Source of the DNA: Rhizobium sp. CFBP 8762
GTDB lineage: Bacteria > Pseudomonadota > Alphaproteobacteria > Rhizobiales > Rhizobiaceae
Direction of reading: 5' to 3'
NCBI RefSeq assembly: GCF_014841565.1
Contig: NZ_JACYUD010000002.1
Location: forward strand, 414,628 to 478,627
DNA: 64,000 nt
Position 1 is the stretch's first letter, and each line of letters starts with the position of its first letter. Made by a program: the position numbers and the translations under genes. Shown here piece after piece: positions 34,714 through 45,066 of the stretch. The notes beneath the pieces were generated by a model. It was not told the DNA's origin. It did no database searches and worked only from the letters and a program-made list of their open reading frames with translations.

Positions 34714-35619
34714 TTAGCGACGCGGCAGATCGGTGACGTTGTTGGTGCCGGACTTGATACCGATACGCTCGTCTTCCACTTCCACTTCGGTGTGGCGCAC
34801 GGTATCGCTGACGGTTTCGGTGCGCTGCTCGGATTCTTTGCGCAGCGCAATCTCTTCCGTCACGCGTACATCCTTCGAGACGACAGCTTCCTCGCGACGC
34901 TCTTCGGCTTCAATCGTGCGGTCGGTAAAAGCTGCATCCGTGCCGGATACGGCGCGATCAACAGGGCGACGCTCCAGAAACACGTTTTCATTGCGCAAGG
35001 AAACATCTTCGCTAACAGGTGTTTCCACCACATAGGAGCGAACCCGCACACGGCCAACGTTCACATCGCGCTTACCGACCTTGATCTGCTCCTGATAGAC
35101 TGGGATCACGTCTTCATCGCCGGTGGATGTGCTGGAACCGGTGAGGCCAACGCCACCGCCCAGTGCGCCTGCATCGGCATAGGTCCGCTCGGACGTTGTA
35201 TCGACCAGATCGTCGGCAACGGTTTGATGGCCGGACCAGCCTTCTGCACGCCAGGATGCTTCGCGTTCGTCCAGATCTATGCTGCCTTCGTCGTCCAGAA
35301 TATCGAGTGCGACGTCATGCTGTTCGGTCGTCAGGTTGGACACGCTCACCAAATAGCCACCCCGGCGCAGACCTTCTGCGTAGGTGTTGCGGTCATCATC
35401 CGGCATGAACAGATCGCCGAGCGATGCCCAGAAGCCCTTGTGATCGGTCTCGACATGGCCGGAACTCGTATCATTGCCCGCTACAACGCGAATGCTGTCG
35501 TGAGCAATACCGGCTGCCTGCAGACGCTCGACAGCGGAATCGGCATCAGACCGGGACTCAAAGAATGCCGTCAGCGTATTGTAAGATGACGATGTGGTCG
35601 TTTCGGAATACATGCTCAT
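34714..35619 (-). CDS. Stress-type protein: N-terminal 17M-like domain plus DUF2382 (YsnF/AvaK)
   Basis: 301 residues. Residues about 12-120 resemble the general-stress protein 17M-like domain (LTAFFESRSDADSAVERLQAAGI). The C-terminal part from about 165 is DUF2382: IPVYQEQIKVGKRDVNVGRVRVRSYV with many charged repeats of EVEVEDERI type. Such proteins are soluble, very acidic/charged and often stress-induced; the molecular function is unknown. The first of two close ATGs follows GAGGAGAAATT, and the start overlaps the upstream DUF2382 gene by four bases. Confidence 0.85.
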   Translation of the reverse strand: MSMYSETTTSSSYNTLTAFFESRSDADSAVERLQAAGIAHDSIRVVAGNDTSSGHVETDHKGFWASLGDLFMPDDDRNTYAEGLRRGGYLVSVSNLTTEQHDVALDILDDEGSIDLDEREASWRAEGWSGHQTVADDLVDTTSERTYADAGALGGGVGLTGSSTSTGDEDVIPVYQEQIKVGKRDVNVGRVRVRSYVVETPVSEDVSLRNENVFLERRPVDRAVSGTDAAFTDRTIEAEERREEAVVSKDVRVTEEIALRKESEQRTETVSDTVRHTEVEVEDERIGIKSGTNNVTDLPRR

Positions 35620-36023
35620 GGTAATTTCTCCTCGAAATTATCGGGTTGAGGGACAGTTGTTCTTTCCAGCTCCGCCCGTTGCTTGCGCAACGTTACGGGA
35701 ACAGAAACATCTTGCGCGGTGGACACACGGAGGATGTGAATTTCCTCCTTCAACACCAGCCGCTTTTCAACGATGACGATCTCTTCCAGAACAGGAATGA
35801 TCGTAACATCACCTTCGGTGCGAACCTGCGGGGCGACATCGACTTCGCGGTCGATGGGAACGCGGGTCACCGAAACGGTTTCTGTGTTGAGTCGGGTATT
35901 AACGGTTTCATCAACAGTATCTGTATGAGTGGTTACTCGCACACGACCTGTGACGACTTCGGCTTTACTGACCGATATGGTCTCTTCCAAAAGTGGAATT
36001 ATGATTTCTTCAGGCTCGGACAT
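35616..36023 (-). CDS. DUF2382 domain protein
   Basis: 135 residues made almost only of DUF2382: IIIPLLEETISVSKAEVVTGRVRV at the start and IPVLEEIVIVEKRLVLKEEIHI later, with alternating acidic and Val/Thr-rich strands. I chose the ATG at 36023; the codon before it is TTG and could also serve. It is translationally coupled (ATGA) to the larger DUF2382 protein downstream, which suggests the two act together, perhaps as a complex. Confidence 0.85.
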   Translation of the reverse strand: MSEPEEIIIPLLEETISVSKAEVVTGRVRVTTHTDTVDETVNTRLNTETVSVTRVPIDREVDVAPQVRTEGDVTIIPVLEEIVIVEKRLVLKEEIHILRVSTAQDVSVPVTLRKQRAELERTTVPQPDNFEEKLP

Positions 36024-36112
36024 CAACTTACCACCGCGTTAAGCTTCAACAACGGCGGTATGACTGATTGGTTCCGATGGTTAATCTTCAATCCTAGGGA
36101 TTGACAGAACGA

Positions 36113-37087
36113 TTACAATCTCATGACAATCGCACCTGCGCTGAGCCCTGCGCCCGCCGCGGTCATCAACACGGTTTCACCGGATGTTAATTGCCGTTGC
36201 TGATGCTTCATGGACAGACTAAGCGGAATGGTCGCAGCCGACGAATTTCCATAGGCGCTGATGGAGCCGACCAGCTTGCACGGATCAACCCCCAGAGTGG
36301 CGGCGACCAACTCCACCATGCGTGTATTGGCCTGATGGGCAGCCACGTAATCCACCGCGTTGATTTGCAGATTTGCTCGGGAAAGGGCTGTCTGTGCACA
36401 GCCTGCCATCGCAGCCACAGCCTTGATAAACAAACCCTTGCCGTCGCGCATTGCCATGCGGGTATCGGTTATGGTCGTCCCCTCGCCGAAGGGGGCCGCG
36501 CTGCCGCCTGCGGGAATGCCGATGAAATCATAGGCGCTGCCATCGGACACAAGGTCAAGACCCAGAACGCCCCGATGCGGCTCGTCGACCGGCGTTACCA
36601 CCACTGCGCCCGCAGCATCGGCAAACAGAACAGCGCTGGCGCGATCCTCGAAATTCAGGCGGCGGCTCAAAATGTTGGCGGCGATCACGAGGACCGATTT
36701 GTTCTGTGTGCGGCAAAAGCTATCGGCCAGTGCCAGCGCATAGACAAAGCCGGAACAGGCGCCCGCCATATCCAGCGTACCGCAGGCAAGGCCCAGATGG
36801 TGGGCAACCAACGGTGATGTCGGCGGCAGAAGATGATCCGGCGTGGAGGTTGCCAGCAACACAAGGCCAATCTCTGCCGGGTCTATGCCAGCACTCTGCA
36901 AGGCCATGCGCCCGGCCTTCACCGCGAAATGGCAGAGCGTCTCGCCATCGCCAGCATAGCGCCGTGCGATGACGCCGGTGCGCCGCTCGATCCAGCCGGC
37001 GGACAATCCAAGGCGGGTTTCCAGCTCCGCGTTGGTCACGACCATGTCAGGGACGTAGTGGCCGAAGCCGGACAGGGTCGTGCCCAT
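36113..37087 (-). CDS. bioZ: Beta-ketoacyl-ACP synthase III homologue BioZ
   Basis: 324-residue FabH-type thiolase-fold enzyme with a complete triad: Cys111 (AGACSGF), His251 (AAHQANTRM) and Asn281 (AYGNSSAA). In Agrobacterium and relatives BioZ at the end of the bio operon makes the pimeloyl-ACP precursor by condensing a C5 acyl-CoA with malonyl-ACP, replacing BioC/BioH. That assignment rests on operon position and family knowledge. The start overlaps the bioA stop (TAATG). It is the last gene of bioB-F-D-A-Z. Confidence 0.92.
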   Translation of the reverse strand: MGTTLSGFGHYVPDMVVTNAELETRLGLSAGWIERRTGVIARRYAGDGETLCHFAVKAGRMALQSAGIDPAEIGLVLLATSTPDHLLPPTSPLVAHHLGLACGTLDMAGACSGFVYALALADSFCRTQNKSVLVIAANILSRRLNFEDRASAVLFADAAGAVVVTPVDEPHRGVLGLDLVSDGSAYDFIGIPAGGSAAPFGEGTTITDTRMAMRDGKGLFIKAVAAMAGCAQTALSRANLQINAVDYVAAHQANTRMVELVAATLGVDPCKLVGSISAYGNSSAATIPLSLSMKHQQRQLTSGETVLMTAAGAGLSAGAIVMRL

Positions 37088-38352
37088 TAGAGTTTGCCTT
37101 TCGAGACGGCTTCTGCCGCCTCAAGTATGGTATCCCACGCCGCTCCAATTTCGTCGGCGCCGGAGCAGTAGGGCGGCATGAGGTAAACGACATTACCCAG
37201 CGGGCGAATGAGCATGTGGCGTGAGCGGAAAAACGCGCGCAAGCGCGGCGCGACATCGCTGAGATACCCGCTGTCACCCACCACCAAATCCACCGCAGCG
37301 ATGGTGCCAGTTCGGCGGGGGTTTTCAACAGTGTTGCCGGTTGCAACGAGCAGGCCCTCCAACTGATGGGCGATACGGTCGATGCGGCCTTGCACCGGCT
37401 CGGTCTTCCAGACCTCAAGATTGGCAAGGCCCGCCGAGCAGGCGATGGGATTGGCCGTGTAGGAGCTGGAATGGAAGAACATCTTCGCGCGATCCGTGCT
37501 GAGATGGCTCTCGAAAATATCTGCCGTTGCCAGCGTTGCAGCCAGCGGCAGAGAACCGCCCGTCAGCCCCTTGGACGTGCAGAGAATATCGGGCGATATC
37601 TTGGCCTGCGAGCAGGCAAACATGGTGCCGGTGCGCCCCCATCCGGTCATCACCTCATCGGCGATCAGCAATACGCCGTGGCGGGTTGCAATGTCACGAA
37701 GCGCTGTCAAGAGAGCGGGCCGATACATGCACATACCACCGGCTCCCAGCACCAGCGGCTCTATCAACAGAGCCGCAACATCGCCGCTTCGACACAGGGT
37801 TTCAAACGCCTCCAGCATGCGCGCACCGCTTCCGTCGGGAAAAGGCAGACGCTCCACCTCAAACATAAGCGGCGTAAACGGCAGGTTGAACACACCCCGC
37901 GCACCCACGGACATCGTACCGATGGTGTCGCCGTGATAAGAATGCTCCAGCACGACGATGCGATGACGCTTCTGTCCGCGATTGAAGAAATGGCCCAGCG
38001 CCATTTTCAGGGCAACTTCCACCGCCGTTGATCCACTGTCCGAATAAAACACTTGAGCAAGGCCGGGCGGAGCGACCGCCAGCAATCCGCGCGCCAGTTG
38101 CTCGGCAGCGTCGTGCGTGTATTCGGCAAAAATTACCTGATTCAGCGTACGCGCGGCCTGTTCAATGGCCGCCGTGATCGTGGGATGCCGGTGACCGTGG
38201 GTGGTTACCCACCAGGAGGAAATCGCGTCGAACGTGCGGTTGCCCTCCGCATCGGTGATGAACGCGCCTCTAGCACTGACCGCTCTGCGCATGGGCGGCT
38301 CAATTCCATGCTGGGTAAATGGATGCCAGACGGGGGAGTTCAGCAACAGCAC
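37087..38352 (-). CDS. bioA: Adenosylmethionine-8-amino-7-oxononanoate aminotransferase
   Basis: 421-residue class III PLP aminotransferase that makes 7,8-diaminopelargonate from KAPA using S-adenosylmethionine as amino donor. HPFTQHG near residue 10, ISSWWVTTHGHRHP, DEVMTGWGRTG and the PLP lysine in SKGLTGG (Lys261) are diagnostic of BioA. The frame starts with GTG at 38352, overlapping bioD by 13 bases; a TTG two codons later is an alternative. Confidence 0.95.
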   Translation of the reverse strand: MLLLNSPVWHPFTQHGIEPPMRRAVSARGAFITDAEGNRTFDAISSWWVTTHGHRHPTITAAIEQAARTLNQVIFAEYTHDAAEQLARGLLAVAPPGLAQVFYSDSGSTAVEVALKMALGHFFNRGQKRHRIVVLEHSYHGDTIGTMSVGARGVFNLPFTPLMFEVERLPFPDGSGARMLEAFETLCRSGDVAALLIEPLVLGAGGMCMYRPALLTALRDIATRHGVLLIADEVMTGWGRTGTMFACSQAKISPDILCTSKGLTGGSLPLAATLATADIFESHLSTDRAKMFFHSSSYTANPIACSAGLANLEVWKTEPVQGRIDRIAHQLEGLLVATGNTVENPRRTGTIAAVDLVVGDSGYLSDVAPRLRAFFRSRHMLIRPLGNVVYLMPPYCSGADEIGAAWDTILEAAEAVSKGKL

Positions 38353-38978
38353 AATCCTTGCAATGCCGCCAGATCGACATTGTCGCGAAAGGCGGTCGCG
38401 AGCGTGGTCGGCGTCAATGGGTTAAGACGTGGCAAACGGCCAAGCATGCGCACGCCACTCATATCCGCAACGACCTGTTGCGTGTGCGGGACCGTATCGC
38501 CGATGAAAGCAATGCCTGCGATGGGAATGGCCCGGCTCCGTAAAGCCTCTATGGTCAGCAGCGTGTGGTTGATGGTCCCGAGCCCCGTGCGAGCGCAGAC
38601 AATAACCGGCCATTGCCATCGTGCCAGCACATCGGCAAGAACATGATGGCGGGTCAGTGGCACAAGCAGCCCGCCAGCGCCTTCAATGATCAGCGGCGTA
38701 TTACAAGGCGGAATGGTCAGCCCATCCACGTCGATCTCAACACCGTCCAAAGCCGCGGCATGATGGGGCGAAGCAGGCGTGTTCAGCCGGTAGGCCTCGG
38801 CCAAGATGCGATGGTCTGGCAGCGCACCGAGACGGGCGACGGTTTGACTATCCGTTTCCCCATCCAGACCGGCCTGCACTGGCTTCCAGTAGCTTGCTTG
38901 AAGGGCGGAGGCTAAACCGGCGCAAAAGACGGTTTTGCCGATATCCGTATCGGTTCCGGTCACCACGAAGCCACGCAT
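38340..38978 (-). CDS. bioD: Dethiobiotin synthase
   Basis: 212 residues. It closes the ureido ring of dethiobiotin with ATP and CO2. The P-loop is GTDTDIGKT (8-16), and WKPVQAG and IEGAGGLLVP are the other BioD motifs. The ATG shares one base with the bioF stop (TGATG); a GTG one codon earlier is possible. It lies between bioF and bioA. Confidence 0.94.
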   Translation of the reverse strand: MRGFVVTGTDTDIGKTVFCAGLASALQASYWKPVQAGLDGETDSQTVARLGALPDHRILAEAYRLNTPASPHHAAALDGVEIDVDGLTIPPCNTPLIIEGAGGLLVPLTRHHVLADVLARWQWPVIVCARTGLGTINHTLLTIEALRSRAIPIAGIAFIGDTVPHTQQVVADMSGVRMLGRLPRLNPLTPTTLATAFRDNVDLAALQGLCCC

Positions 38979-40123
38979 CACACACTCTTCGCCAAGGTAT
39001 GTGCGAGAGCAGCACTCATGCGTGTCATATCGTCCTCGCTGGCATTGAGCGTGATCGAAATGCGCAGCCGCGCCGTGCCTTCCGGCACCGTTGGTGGACG
39101 GATCGCGCGAATATCGAACCCTTCGTCCGCCAAAGCCGCAGACACCCGCACCGCCCGCGCATTATCGCGAATGAGAATCGGGATTATGTGCGCATTCCCC
39201 ATTGTCTCGATGTTCAGATCGCCAAGCCGGGCACGCGCAAAGGCCACCCTCTCCTGCAGGTCTTGCGCCAGCGTCGGGGTATCAGCAACCATCCGCAGGG
39301 CCTCGCGCACCCCGACAGCCATAAGCGGTGACGGTGCTGTGGAATAAACGAAAGGTCGGGCTCGGTTGATGAGATAATCAATGAACGTTGCGGCAGCACA
39401 GATCAGACCGCCGGACGCACCCAGCGCTTTTCCGCAGGTGTGCAGCGAAATCAAATTATCCCGCCCCTCATAGGCAGATGCCAACCCTCTGCCCTGCGGG
39501 CCAAAAACCCCAGTCGCATGCGCTTCATCCACCACCAGAATGGCCTCATGCCGGTTGGCGACCTGCATCAGGTCATGCACCGGCGCGCGGTCCCCATCCA
39601 TGGAATAGAGTGTTTCAACCGCAATCCACGCATGGCCCAGACCACCCTGCTCGCGCCACGCACGGATGGCATCATCAACGGCTTGTGCATCGTTATGGGG
39701 TGCCGCCACGACTTTTGCCTTGCTGGCCGAGATTCCATCGATGGCGCTGGCGTGGATCAGCTCGTCATAGACAATCAAATCTTCCCGCCGAGGCAATGTT
39801 GAAAACAATGCGAGATTAGCCGCAAACCCATTGGCAAAATACAGTGCTTTTTGCGCACCAAAATGTCGGGCAGCCTCCATTTCCAGCGCCGCATGCTCCG
39901 GGTGATGGCCGCGCAGCAGCCGGGAACCGCCCGCCCCCATGGGCACACCGCGCGCCAGTGCCGCCGAAATGGCCTGCGCAATGCGCGGCGCCTGGGCAAG
40001 CGCCAGATAATCGTTGGAGGCGAAATCCACCCCGCGCGCCGCGATAAGACGGCGCGCACGGCCCTTACGCTCCAACCCTGCCAGCAGCCGTGCATGCGCC
40101 CCTGTCACATCAAGCGTCAGCAT
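38978..40123 (-). CDS. bioF: 8-amino-7-oxononanoate synthase
   Basis: 381-residue PLP enzyme that condenses pimeloyl-ACP with alanine. [33 protein letters not shown] and the PLP lysine in [10 protein letters not shown] (Lys232) are all present. It overlaps the bioB 3' end by seven bases. Length and gene order are normal for rhizobial bio operons. Confidence 0.95.
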   Translation of the reverse strand: MLTLDVTGAHARLLAGLERKGRARRLIAARGVDFASNDYLALAQAPRIAQAISAALARGVPMGAGGSRLLRGHHPEHAALEMEAARHFGAQKALYFANGFAANLALFSTLPRREDLIVYDELIHASAIDGISASKAKVVAAPHNDAQAVDDAIRAWREQGGLGHAWIAVETLYSMDGDRAPVHDLMQVANRHEAILVVDEAHATGVFGPQGRGLASAYEGRDNLISLHTCGKALGASGGLICAAATFIDYLINRARPFVYSTAPSPLMAVGVREALRMVADTPTLAQDLQERVAFARARLGDLNIETMGNAHIIPILIRDNARAVRVSAALADEGFDIRAIRPPTVPEGTARLRISITLNASEDDMTRMSAALAHTLAKSV

Positions 40124-41193
40124 GCCTCGCAGCAGCCTTTTCGCTCCGGCTCCGCCAGTGGCATGGGCCGCAACCCCAGACGGTCAAACAGCTTCATATC
40201 CTCGTTCTTTTCTGGATTATCAGCCGTCAGCAGCTTGTCACCCATGAAAATCGAATTGGCTCCAGCAAAGAAACAGAGCGCCTGCATTTCATCGCTCATA
40301 TTCGTGCGCCCTGCCGAGAGCCGCACATGGGAGGCAGGCATAAGAATGCGTGCCAGCGCAATCATCCGCACGAAGTCGATAGGGTCCACCGGATCTGCAT
40401 TGGCAAGGCGGGAGCCGGGAATGGGGATCAGCATGTTGATCGGCACACTTTCCGGAGGCACCTCAAGGTTGGCAAGCGTCAACAGCATGCTCATCCTGTC
40501 TTCGGGCGTTTCGCCCATGCCGAGAATGCCGCCCGCACACACCTTGATACCCGCTTCCCGTACATTGGCCAGCGTCTGCAAACGGTCGGCAAAGGTGCGG
40601 CTGGTGATAACGTTGGAATAGTAGTTTTCCGAGGTATCAATATTGTGGTTGTAATAATCCAGCCCAGCCTCAGCCAGCGTTGCCGCCTGTGCTTCGTCCA
40701 GCATACCGAGTGTCATGCAGGTTTCCATGCCCATCGACTTCACGCCGTTGATCATGGCCGCGAGCGTATCCATGTTGCGCATCTGGGGGCTACGCCACGC
40801 TGCACCCATGCAATAACGTGTTGCGCCTTCCGCCTTAGCACGGGCCGCAGCATCCAGCACCGTTTGCACGTCCATCAGCTTTGTTGCCTTCAGGCCCGTT
40901 CCCGGAGCGGCCCGGGCCGACTGGCTGCAATACCCACAGTCTTCCGGGCACCCCCCTGTTTTGATCGACAGAAGCACGCTGATCTGCACTTCGTTCGGAT
41001 CGAAGTTTTCACGATGGACGGTCTGGGCGCGGAAGAGCAGATCGTTGAAGGGCAAATTATAGATAGTTTGCGCATCGTCCAATGACCAGCGTTTCGGTCC
41101 CTCGTCTTCGATAATCTGCAAACTGGACGCGCTCGGCGGCGATTGGAACCTGACCCTAGGCGTCTGCCCTTTACTGCCCGAATACAACTCCAT
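40117..41193 (-). CDS. bioB: Biotin synthase (radical SAM)
   Basis: 358 residues. It inserts sulfur into dethiobiotin. The radical-SAM cluster motif is CPEDCGYC (Cys82, Cys86, Cys89). [21 protein letters not shown] and the C-terminal [16 protein letters not shown] are BioB hallmarks. I chose the ATG at 41193 because GAGGAGGTG precedes it closely; an upstream in-frame start lacks this. It is the first gene of the operon, with a BioR-type box 41 bases upstream. Confidence 0.96.
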   Translation of the reverse strand: MELYSGSKGQTPRVRFQSPPSASSLQIIEDEGPKRWSLDDAQTIYNLPFNDLLFRAQTVHRENFDPNEVQISVLLSIKTGGCPEDCGYCSQSARAAPGTGLKATKLMDVQTVLDAAARAKAEGATRYCMGAAWRSPQMRNMDTLAAMINGVKSMGMETCMTLGMLDEAQAATLAEAGLDYYNHNIDTSENYYSNVITSRTFADRLQTLANVREAGIKVCAGGILGMGETPEDRMSMLLTLANLEVPPESVPINMLIPIPGSRLANADPVDPIDFVRMIALARILMPASHVRLSAGRTNMSDEMQALCFFAGANSIFMGDKLLTADNPEKNEDMKLFDRLGLRPMPLAEPERKGCCEAC

Positions 41194-41233
41194 AATACAC
41201 CTCCTCGCTGCGACTATCGCCAAAATGCAGAAA

Positions 41234-41243
41234 TTATAGATAA
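41234..41243. promoter_or_regulatory. BioR operator upstream of bioB
   Basis: TTATAGATAA matches the BioR box described for Alphaproteobacteria (TTATAGATAA/TTATCTATAA type). On the minus strand it overlaps a TATAAT-like -10 sequence, so a bound repressor would block the bio promoter. The bioR gene itself is not in the window. Confidence 0.85.
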
Positions 41244-41339
41244 ATTCAATAGCTAATTTGGTGCCGATTTCGGAACATAGTGGGGTCCCTGTTGTTCTAC
41301 ACCGGAGAAACCAACCGGCGACCTTCTAGGAGACTTCAG

Positions 41340-42514
41340 ATGAAAGCTTTATGCTGGCACGGAAAAGGCGATATTCGCTGCGACGACGTTCGCGAACCGA
41401 AACTGCAAGACAGCCGGGACGTCATCATTAAAATGAGTGCCTGCGCCATCTGCGGATCGGACCTGCACTTGATGGACGGCTACATTCCTTTCATGGAAAA
41501 AGGCGATGTCCTTGGCCATGAATTTATGGGCGAGGTGGTCGATGTCGGCAAGGACAACAAAAACCTTAAGGTCGGTGATCGTGTGGTGGTTCCTTTCACC
41601 ATCTGCTGTGGTGAGTGCGAGCAGTGCCTGAAGGGCAACTGGTCCGTATGCGAGCGCAGCAATCCAAAGCCTGAAAACGCTATCAAGGCATTTGGGTATC
41701 CTACTGCCGGCTTGTTTGGTTATTCGCATCTGACCGGAGGTTTTGCTGGCGGACAGGCGGAATTTGTTCGCGTTCCTTACGCGGATGTGTCGCCCATTAT
41801 TATCCCGAATGGTATGAGTGACGAGCAGGCTCTTTTTCTGGGCGATATCTTCCCAACCGGCTGGATGGCTGCTCTGAACTGCGATATTCAACCGACAGAT
41901 ATCGTGGCGATCTGGGGCTGCGGTCCGGTTGGTCAGTTCGCCATCAAGAGTGCGCTGATGCTGGGCGCGGCCAGGGTTATCGCAATCGATAACGTGCCTG
42001 AACGCCTTGCGATGGCACAGCAGGCTGGCGCTGAATCATCAATTTCGATGATGAGGATGCAACCATTCCGGACCGTCTGAAGGACATGACCGGCGGCCAT
42101 GGCCCGGACAAGTGCATTGACGCCGTCGGGGCGGAATCCCACGCGACTGCTTCGTTCGATGCCATGGTGGACAAGGCGAAAGCAGCCTTGCTGCTTGGTA
42201 CCGACCGCCCGCATGTGTTGCGCACCGCACTGATGGCATGCCGCCCCGGCGGTATCGTCTCCGTTCCCGGTGTCTATGGTGGCTTCCTCGACAAGATTCC
42301 GTTTGGTGCCGCAATGAACAAGGGGCTGGCTATCCGCACCGGTCAGACACACGTGAACCGCTACTCCAAGGATTTGTTGCGCCGAATTGAAGAGGGTGAA
42401 ATCGACCCAAGCTGGATCATCACCCACCGCGCAAAACTGGATGACGGCCCGGATCTCTATAAAACCTTCCGTGATAAGGAGGACGGCTGCATCAAAGTGG
42501 TGCTAACCGCTTGA
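41340..42514 (+). pseudogene. Zinc-dependent alcohol dehydrogenase, frameshifted
   Basis: A medium-chain dehydrogenase of about 391 residues that is split by a frameshift near 42036. Frame 1 (41340-42080) gives the zinc-site N-terminus ([15 protein letters not shown], the CCGECEQC structural zinc loop) and the NAD motif GCGPVGQFA, then runs into a stop. The frame one base later continues the family sequence ([24 protein letters not shown] to the end at 42514). One missing base after GAATC restores a full protein. TAGGAGAC gives a good start. It resembles formaldehyde/threonine-dehydrogenase-like members. It may be a true pseudogene or a sequencing error. Confidence 0.85.
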
Positions 42515-42726
42515 TCTACAGGGTTCACCAATGGTTCAAGACGTGACGATTCATTTACTGTAACACTGAAAAAAACCTATGTGGATGTCGAACGCAAATC
42601 GACATTCACTTATTGGTTACTAATACAGATCATTCTACTTTGAGAACGGTCTGTGGAGCAGCCAGCCTGCCCCGCCTCAATTACTGAGAAGACCGAATTT
42701 GGCTTCCTCTCATTCAGGCGGATCTG

Positions 42727-44987
42727 ATGACCTACTTTCTACCAAGGTCTTTGGCAGCAAAACTAATGCTGATGTCCAGCATCATCTTGGCGATTGTTCT
42801 TGTAAGTTTCAGCCTGTACCTGATCAGGCAGACGCATAAAACGATGGTTCAACAAATTCGCCTTCTGGCAAATGCGGAGGCCGGGGCGATCACCCAATCG
42901 ATTATTGGGCGGGTGGATCGGTCCGCAAGCGTGGGCCGCACAATTGCTGGCACAATCGGCAGTCTGCATGAAATGAATGCAATCAGCCGCTCGCAACTGA
43001 TCGGTACGCTCAAAACCTATACGGTCAACGACAACAGTTTTTTCGGAAGCTGGTTTGCCGAATCCCCAAACGCTTTTGATGGCCTGACCGGAGACATCGC
43101 CAACAACGTTGCGCTCGGAACCAACGCAGAGGGCATTTTTGCGCCCTATTGGATACAGGCCGGGCCGGGCTCCTACCAGTTTCAGGCATTCCCGGTTGAT
43201 TACAAAGCTGACTGGTATGCTGATGCGTTGAAAAATCCTACTGGCTATCTGTCGGAGCCCTTTGTTGCAGAGGAAACGGTGGGAAAACCGATCATTGCAT
43301 CTCTCTCCTTCCCCGTTCGTTCAAAGGACAATATCATTGGTGTGGCCGGCGTCGACTTGAAGATGGAAGACCTCGCCCGCGAACTGTCAGCAATGCGGCC
43401 ATTCACGGACGGTCGCATCATGCTCATTTCGAAATCCGGCAAATGGCTTGTTGGACCGCAACCCGCTGACACTATGAAAGATTACACCGGCAGCGGACCG
43501 ATCAATGCCAACGGTTTCATTCCCTTTGACCGTCCTGACGGCGAAAAGATGCTGCGGATTGAATATCCGGTTGCCTTCAGCAATTTCGCCTCCGGCTGGA
43601 CTCTGCTTCTTGAAGTGCCAGCTAGCGTGATTACCGACGTGGTATGGAGCCGTGTGACTGCGCTGCTCATTGGTAGTTTGCGGTGTTGGTTTCTTTGTTG
43701 ATCGGTTTATGGTTTGCTGCCAATCGGTTCATTCAGCGTCCGCTTGCCGCCGTGCTGGACGACGTCAACCGACTGAATTCCGGGGACTATACACAGGCGG
43801 TGAAGGGACAGCATCGTACTGACGAAACAGGTGCGGTGGCGAGTGCGCTAGAGAGCTTTCGCCACAAACTGAATGTTGCCTTAAAGGGGGAAAAAGCAGC
43901 TCAGCTTGAACGCCAAGCGGCTGAAGCCGCCCGGCAAGCCCACGACGAAGAACGGAGCACACAGGCAACCTTGCAGCAAAGGATGGTTGAGACGTTGGGG
44001 GCGGGCCTTTCGCACTTATCCCGCGGCGACCTTGCCTTTCGTGTGCAGGAGGAATTTCCTGACAGTTATATGCGACTGAAGACCGACTTCAACGCAGCCA
44101 TGGAAAGTCTTGAAGCAACGCTTTCAGCGGTGAATGGGTCCGTATCCGTTATGCACACCGGTTCAGGGGAAATTAGTTCTGCAACGCGGGACCTGTCTCA
44201 ACGTACCGAGCAACAAGCGGCCAGCCTTGAAGAAACAGCCGCTGCTTTGGACGAACTGACGTCGCAGGTCAATGCCAGCGCTGACCATGCGAAAGTTGCC
44301 GCCAATACGGTTGCCGCCGCCAGCGGAGATGCCGAGCAATCAGGAGAAATCGTTCAACGCGCCATTTCGGCGATGCACAGTATCGAGCAATCATCGGCAG
44401 AAGTTGGGCGTATTATCGGGGTGATTGACGAGATAGCATTCCAGACAAACCTGCTTGCGCTGAACGCTGGCGTGGAGGCCGCGCGCGCAGGCGAAGCCGG
44501 ACGTGGTTTCGCCGTGGTTGCCCAAGAGGTGCGTGAATTGGCACAACGGTCCGCGCATGCTGCCAAGGAGATCAAAGGGTTGGTTCACGCCTCATCCACA
44601 CAGGTCAAAGAGGGGGTCGGACTGGTGACACAGGCGGGGGCGGCGCTTCAAAACATTGCAACACAAGTCTTGCAGATCAACCGTGTCATCGGACAGATTT
44701 CTGGCTCGGCATCCGAGCAGGCGGTTGGCCTCAAAGAAATCAATTCGGCCGTGAACCAGATGGATCAGGTCACGCAGCAAAATGCGGCGATGGTGGAAGA
44801 GACCACTGCGGCCGGACAGACGCTTGCGGACGAGGCCGCCCGTCTGAGCCAGTTGGTCAGCCGCTTCCGTTTGGCTAAAAACAGGCAGATTGCGGCAACA
44901 TCTGTTCCACAACGCCATCGACTTGTGGCCGGAAATACTCAGAGCCGCCATGCTGCAATACAAGACACGTCGTGGAGTGAGTTCTGA
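42727..44987 (+). pseudogene. Methyl-accepting chemotaxis protein, frameshifted
   Basis: A chemoreceptor of about 753 residues split near 43681. Frame 1 (42727-43701) encodes membrane helix 1 (about 12-31) and a dCache-type periplasmic sensor (FGSWFAESPNAFDGL, YWIQAGPGSYQF, IIGVAGVDLKMEDL). The continuing frame (from about 43683) encodes the rest of helix 2, a HAMP domain ([24 protein letters not shown]), and the signalling hairpin ([19 protein letters not shown]). One missing base in TTGCGGTG, inside membrane helix 2, explains the break. Without it, it would sense an amino acid or organic acid and signal to CheA. Confidence 0.87.
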
Positions 44988-45066
44988 TGAGAATGCCACC
45001 CTCACCAAATGGCGGGGGTGGCGTAAGATGGACGAAAGGTCGTTGTATCAGTGGATAATATTGACG

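Noticed and set aside
41057-41066. A second BioR-like sequence, TTATAGATAG, inside bioB
   Set aside because: It differs from the box at one base and lies within well-conserved coding sequence, so chance is likely.
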